Shown in pieces: positions 16,591 through 18,380 of a stretch of DNA of 18,380 nt. A program made the translations under genes and the position numbers. Source of the stretch: JAHJQQ01 sp032907525 (lineage in GTDB: Bacteria; Pseudomonadota; Gammaproteobacteria; Thiohalobacterales; Thiohalobacteraceae); contig JAJJPM010000067.1 of NCBI GenBank assembly GCA_032907525.1, forward strand, positions 1 to 18,380, in the 5' to 3' direction. The notes beneath the pieces were generated by a model. The model searched no databases and was not told the origin of the DNA. It worked only from the letters and a program-made list of their open reading frames with translations. The stretch's first letter is position 1. Every line of letters begins with the position of its first letter.

Positions 16591-16620
16591 GCGGCCAGCG
16601 CCTCGCCCGTGCTTCAATTC

Positions 16621-16645
16621 GTGCAAATAATGTGGATATTCGCAC
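16621..16645. promoter_or_regulatory. 25-bp dyad upstream of the NapF-like gene
   Basis: GTGC at 16621-16624 and AATA at 16626-16629 mirror TATT at 16637-16640 and GCAC at 16642-16645, with one mismatched pair between the sub-arms and a 7-nt centre. It lies in the 166-bp gap before the ferredoxin gene, about 55 bp upstream of the candidate -35. The size and symmetry suit a dimeric regulator, but the sequence is not an FNR/NNR-type TTGAT-N4-ATCAA site. Confidence 0.4.
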
Positions 16646-16697
16646 TGCTGTCGGAGGCGCGCCTACTTTGCTAGTATCACGCGACTGACGCAGGTCA

Positions 16698-16726
16698 TTG
16701 CCGGCGAGCCTGCATGTGTCCATAGT
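16698..16726 (+). promoter_or_regulatory. Candidate sigma70 promoter for the NapF-like gene
   Basis: TTGCCG (16698-16703) and CATAGT (16721-16726) are separated by 17 bp; each matches the consensus at four of six positions. Transcription would start near 16733, 24 nt before the ATG. A second possibility is the extended -10 TGCTAGTAT at 16669-16677. Confidence 0.3.
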
Positions 16727-16756
16727 GACTCCGCATAATCAATACGGCACCCAACG

Positions 16757-17260
16757 ATGTCTTCCTCCAGCAGTCATTCAGGATATACGCACGCTGATCC
16801 GGGTTGTGGCCACACGTCGCCGCGCCCGCCATGGGCGGTTCCCGAGGATCTGTTCACGGTGCTGTGCACGGGCTGCGGACAGTGCGTGGACGATTGCCCG
16901 CGCTGGCTGCTCAAGCGCGATGCCACGGGGCGCCCGCGTGTGGATTTCAGCGGCGGCGAATGCAGTTTCTGCGGAGAGTGCGTGGACGCCTGCGGCCGTG
17001 GCGCGCTCACGCGCGTGTTGCACGGGCGCCCGTGGGGGCCGTGGGCGCTCAAGGCGGTGATCGGCAACGCCTGTCTCGTCCGTGAGGGCGTGCTGTGTCG
17101 CAGGTGCGGCGAACATTGCGCCGCGGCCGCGATCGATTTCCGTTCGGGCGGTGTCCAGCCTCAGGTGGATGCGCGTCGCTGCAACGGCTGCGGTGCCTGC
17201 GTGCGCAGCTGCCCGTCCCGGTCCGTGGCGCTCCATGACGCTGGTCCGGGTTCCGCCTGA
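16757..17260 (+). CDS. napF: NapF-like ferredoxin-type 4Fe-4S protein
   Basis: A 167-residue cytoplasmic iron-sulfur protein that resembles E. coli NapF throughout, including RPPW near the start, CSFC, IGNACL, CRRC and CNGCGAC. NapF assists maturation of periplasmic nitrate reductase NapA. Cysteine sets are C37/C40/C43/C47, C69/C72/C75/C79, C106/C114/C117/C121 and C142/C145/C148/C152, enough for three to four 4Fe-4S clusters. The second set ends in CG rather than the usual CP. The N-terminus is Ser-rich and lacks the twin-arginine-like RRG of E. coli NapF. No Shine-Dalgarno precedes the ATG. No other nap gene is in the window; the next genes are shp and a diheme cytochrome. A general electron-transfer ferredoxin is the alternative. 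Confidence 0.82.
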   Translation: MSSSSSHSGYTHADPGCGHTSPRPPWAVPEDLFTVLCTGCGQCVDDCPRWLLKRDATGRPRVDFSGGECSFCGECVDACGRGALTRVLHGRPWGPWALKAVIGNACLVREGVLCRRCGEHCAAAAIDFRSGGVQPQVDARRCNGCGACVRSCPSRSVALHDAGPGSA

Positions 17261-17282
17261 GGCCCGGGCATCCCCGCGCCGC

Positions 17283-17304
17283 TTTCAGGTTTATTTCAGC
17301 CTTA
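17283..17304 (+). promoter_or_regulatory. 11-bp tandem direct repeat, candidate response-regulator box of the shp operon
   Basis: TTTCAGGTTTA (17283-17293) is followed without gap by TTTCAGCCTTA (17294-17304), identical at 9 of 11 positions. Head-to-tail hexamers with an 11-bp period are the usual site of OmpR/PhoB-family regulators. A poor -10 (CCTAAT 17308-17313 or TAATCT 17310-17315) lies 8-10 bp after the second hexamer, and no good -35 is present, as expected for an activator-dependent promoter. Confidence 0.5.
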
Positions 17305-17374
17305 TCCCCTAATCTCCTCCTCACCCAGCGATGGCCGGGCTGGCCGGCAGCGCATTCCGAGGAGGAATTCACCC

Positions 17375-17785
17375 ATGTATCCGAAGCAACTGTTCGCGCT
17401 CGCGCTCGGGGCGCTGGCCGTCCTGACGTGGCCGGCCGCGCACGCCGACGCGGTAGCGGATGCCCTCGCGGGCTATGCCGCTCAGGGCGCCGGGCCGTTC
17501 GATGCCGCGGCCGGCGAGCGGCGTTGGAACGAGACGTTCACCGAGGCGGCCACCGGCAAGCCGGTCAGCTGCGCCTCGTGCCACCGCGACGACCTGCGCC
17601 AGGCCGGCCAGCACACCCGTACCCTCAAGCCCATCGAGCCCATGGCGCCGTCCGCCAACCCGGAACGGCTCACGGACGTGAAGAAGATCGAGAAGTGGTT
17701 CCTGCGCAACTGCAAAGGGACCTGGGGGCGTGAGTGCACGCCGCAGGAGAAGGGTGATTTCCTGGTGTACATCCAGAGCCGGTGA
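17375..17785 (+). CDS. shp: SHP-type monoheme cytochrome c (DUF1924 family)
   Basis: A 136-residue exported cytochrome. Residues 1-24 are a signal peptide with cleavage after AHA. The heme site is CASCH (C66, C69, H70). NCKGTWGRECTPQEKGD follows near the C-terminus. N112 becomes Asn88 after removal of the signal peptide, the residue reported as the unusual, displaceable heme ligand in Rhodobacter sphaeroides heme protein SHP. C113 and C121 can form the accompanying disulfide. SHP binds oxygen or nitric oxide in the periplasm and receives electrons from a diheme cytochrome; the physiological substrate is unsettled. AGGAGGA (17360-17366) lies 8 nt before the ATG. The diheme cytochrome gene follows after 26 bp, so they form an operon. 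Confidence 0.88.
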   Translation: MYPKQLFALALGALAVLTWPAAHADAVADALAGYAAQGAGPFDAAAGERRWNETFTEAATGKPVSCASCHRDDLRQAGQHTRTLKPIEPMAPSANPERLTDVKKIEKWFLRNCKGTWGRECTPQEKGDFLVYIQSR

Positions 17786-17811
17786 CCGTCATGAACGAGG
17801 AGTGGAACGAT

Positions 17812-18378
17812 ATGAAACTGCGTTGGCTGGCGGCGGGCATGTTCGCCGCGGTGGTGGGTCTGGCCGCGAGCCTGGCGGTCGGCGACGATGATCATGAGCC
17901 GCGCGGCGGCTGGTTCGGCAAGCTGGCCGCGCCGGCCGGCATCGCGCCGGTGGACAATCCACTGTATGCCTCCGAGTGCGGCAGCTGTCACTTCGCCTAT
18001 CAGCCCGGACTGCTGCCGGAGCGCTCATGGCGGAAGCTGATGTCCAATCTCGGTGATCATTTCGGTGAGAACGCCGAGCTGTCGGCCGAGACGCAGCAGC
18101 TGCTGACCGAGTACCTCGTCCGGAACGCCGGCGAGCAGGATCCGGGCTGGATCGCGCGCGGCCTGTTGCGCACCGTGCCGCCGGCGGCGACGCCCGAGCG
18201 CGTCACCGAAACGGATTACTTCATCCGCAAGCACGACGAACTGCCGCCGCGCGTCTGGCGCGACAATCCGAAGGTCGGCTCGATGAGCAACTGCAGCGCC
18301 TGCCACACCAAGGCCGACAATGGAAGCTTCGACGAGGATCAGGTGCGTATCCCGGGCTTCGGGCGCTGGGAGGACTGA
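17812..18378 (+). CDS. Diheme cytochrome c (DHC family)
   Basis: A 188-residue periplasmic c-type cytochrome with two heme sites, CGSCH (C56, C59, H60) and CSACH (C161, C164, H165). It fits the DHC family, the electron donor to SHP. Residues 1-24 are a signal peptide or anchor (KLRW then a hydrophobic run to LAVG). The frame is open from a GTG at 17782 that overlaps the shp stop, and an ATG at 17791 also exists. I choose 17812 because GAGGAG (17797-17802) lies 9 nt upstream and the signal peptide begins there. The stop is 2 bp from the window end; a membrane cytochrome b561 is the expected next gene. Confidence 0.88.
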   Translation: MKLRWLAAGMFAAVVGLAASLAVGDDDHEPRGGWFGKLAAPAGIAPVDNPLYASECGSCHFAYQPGLLPERSWRKLMSNLGDHFGENAELSAETQQLLTEYLVRNAGEQDPGWIARGLLRTVPPAATPERVTETDYFIRKHDELPPRVWRDNPKVGSMSNCSACHTKADNGSFDEDQVRIPGFGRWED

Positions 18379-18380
18379 AG

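Overview
This window is ordinary chromosomal DNA from a GC-rich gammaproteobacterium. The proteins resemble those of Chromatiales and neighbouring sulfur-oxidising or denitrifying lineages, but the genus cannot be fixed from the sequence. Supporting signs are the rpsU-yqeY-dnaG-rpoD macromolecular-synthesis operon divergent from tsaD, E. coli-like numbering of the TsaD, DnaG and Cca active sites, and c-type cytochromes near the right end. No plasmid, phage, CRISPR, rRNA or tRNA signal was found.

Layout. Positions 1-3987 (minus) hold rpsU, yqeY, dnaG and the 5' two-thirds of rpoD, which runs off the left edge. A good sigma70 promoter and a GC-rich leader hairpin precede rpsU. tsaD (plus) diverges from rpsU and converges on plsY (minus). 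plsY diverges from the abutting folate genes folB-folK (plus). A MidA/NDUFAF7-type methyltransferase and uppP follow on the plus strand. Positions 9077-9942 form the least ordinary part: a small exported protein with a PEP-CTERM-like tail, preceded by a textbook sigma54 promoter layout (two related dyads, an IHF-like site, a -24/-12 element), then two palindromic repeat elements. Next, slt, an NDUFA9-like dehydrogenase and cca run together on the minus strand. Divergent from slt are a Sad-type aldehyde dehydrogenase and a TauE/SafE exporter. The right end carries a NapF-like ferredoxin and the first two genes of an SHP/diheme cytochrome c operon; the usual third partner, a cytochrome b561, would lie just outside.

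How it works together. Most genes are housekeeping: replication and transcription initiation, tRNA modification and CCA addition, phospholipid and folate synthesis, and peptidoglycan recycling. Two units look conditionally regulated. One is the sigma54-dependent small PEP-CTERM-like protein, which fits the known link of exosortase substrates with RpoN and PrsK/PrsR regulation. The other is the shp-diheme cytochrome operon, whose promoter region carries an 11-bp tandem direct repeat typical of OmpR/PhoB-family response regulators. These are the best leads in the window. No wholly new multi-gene system is evident.
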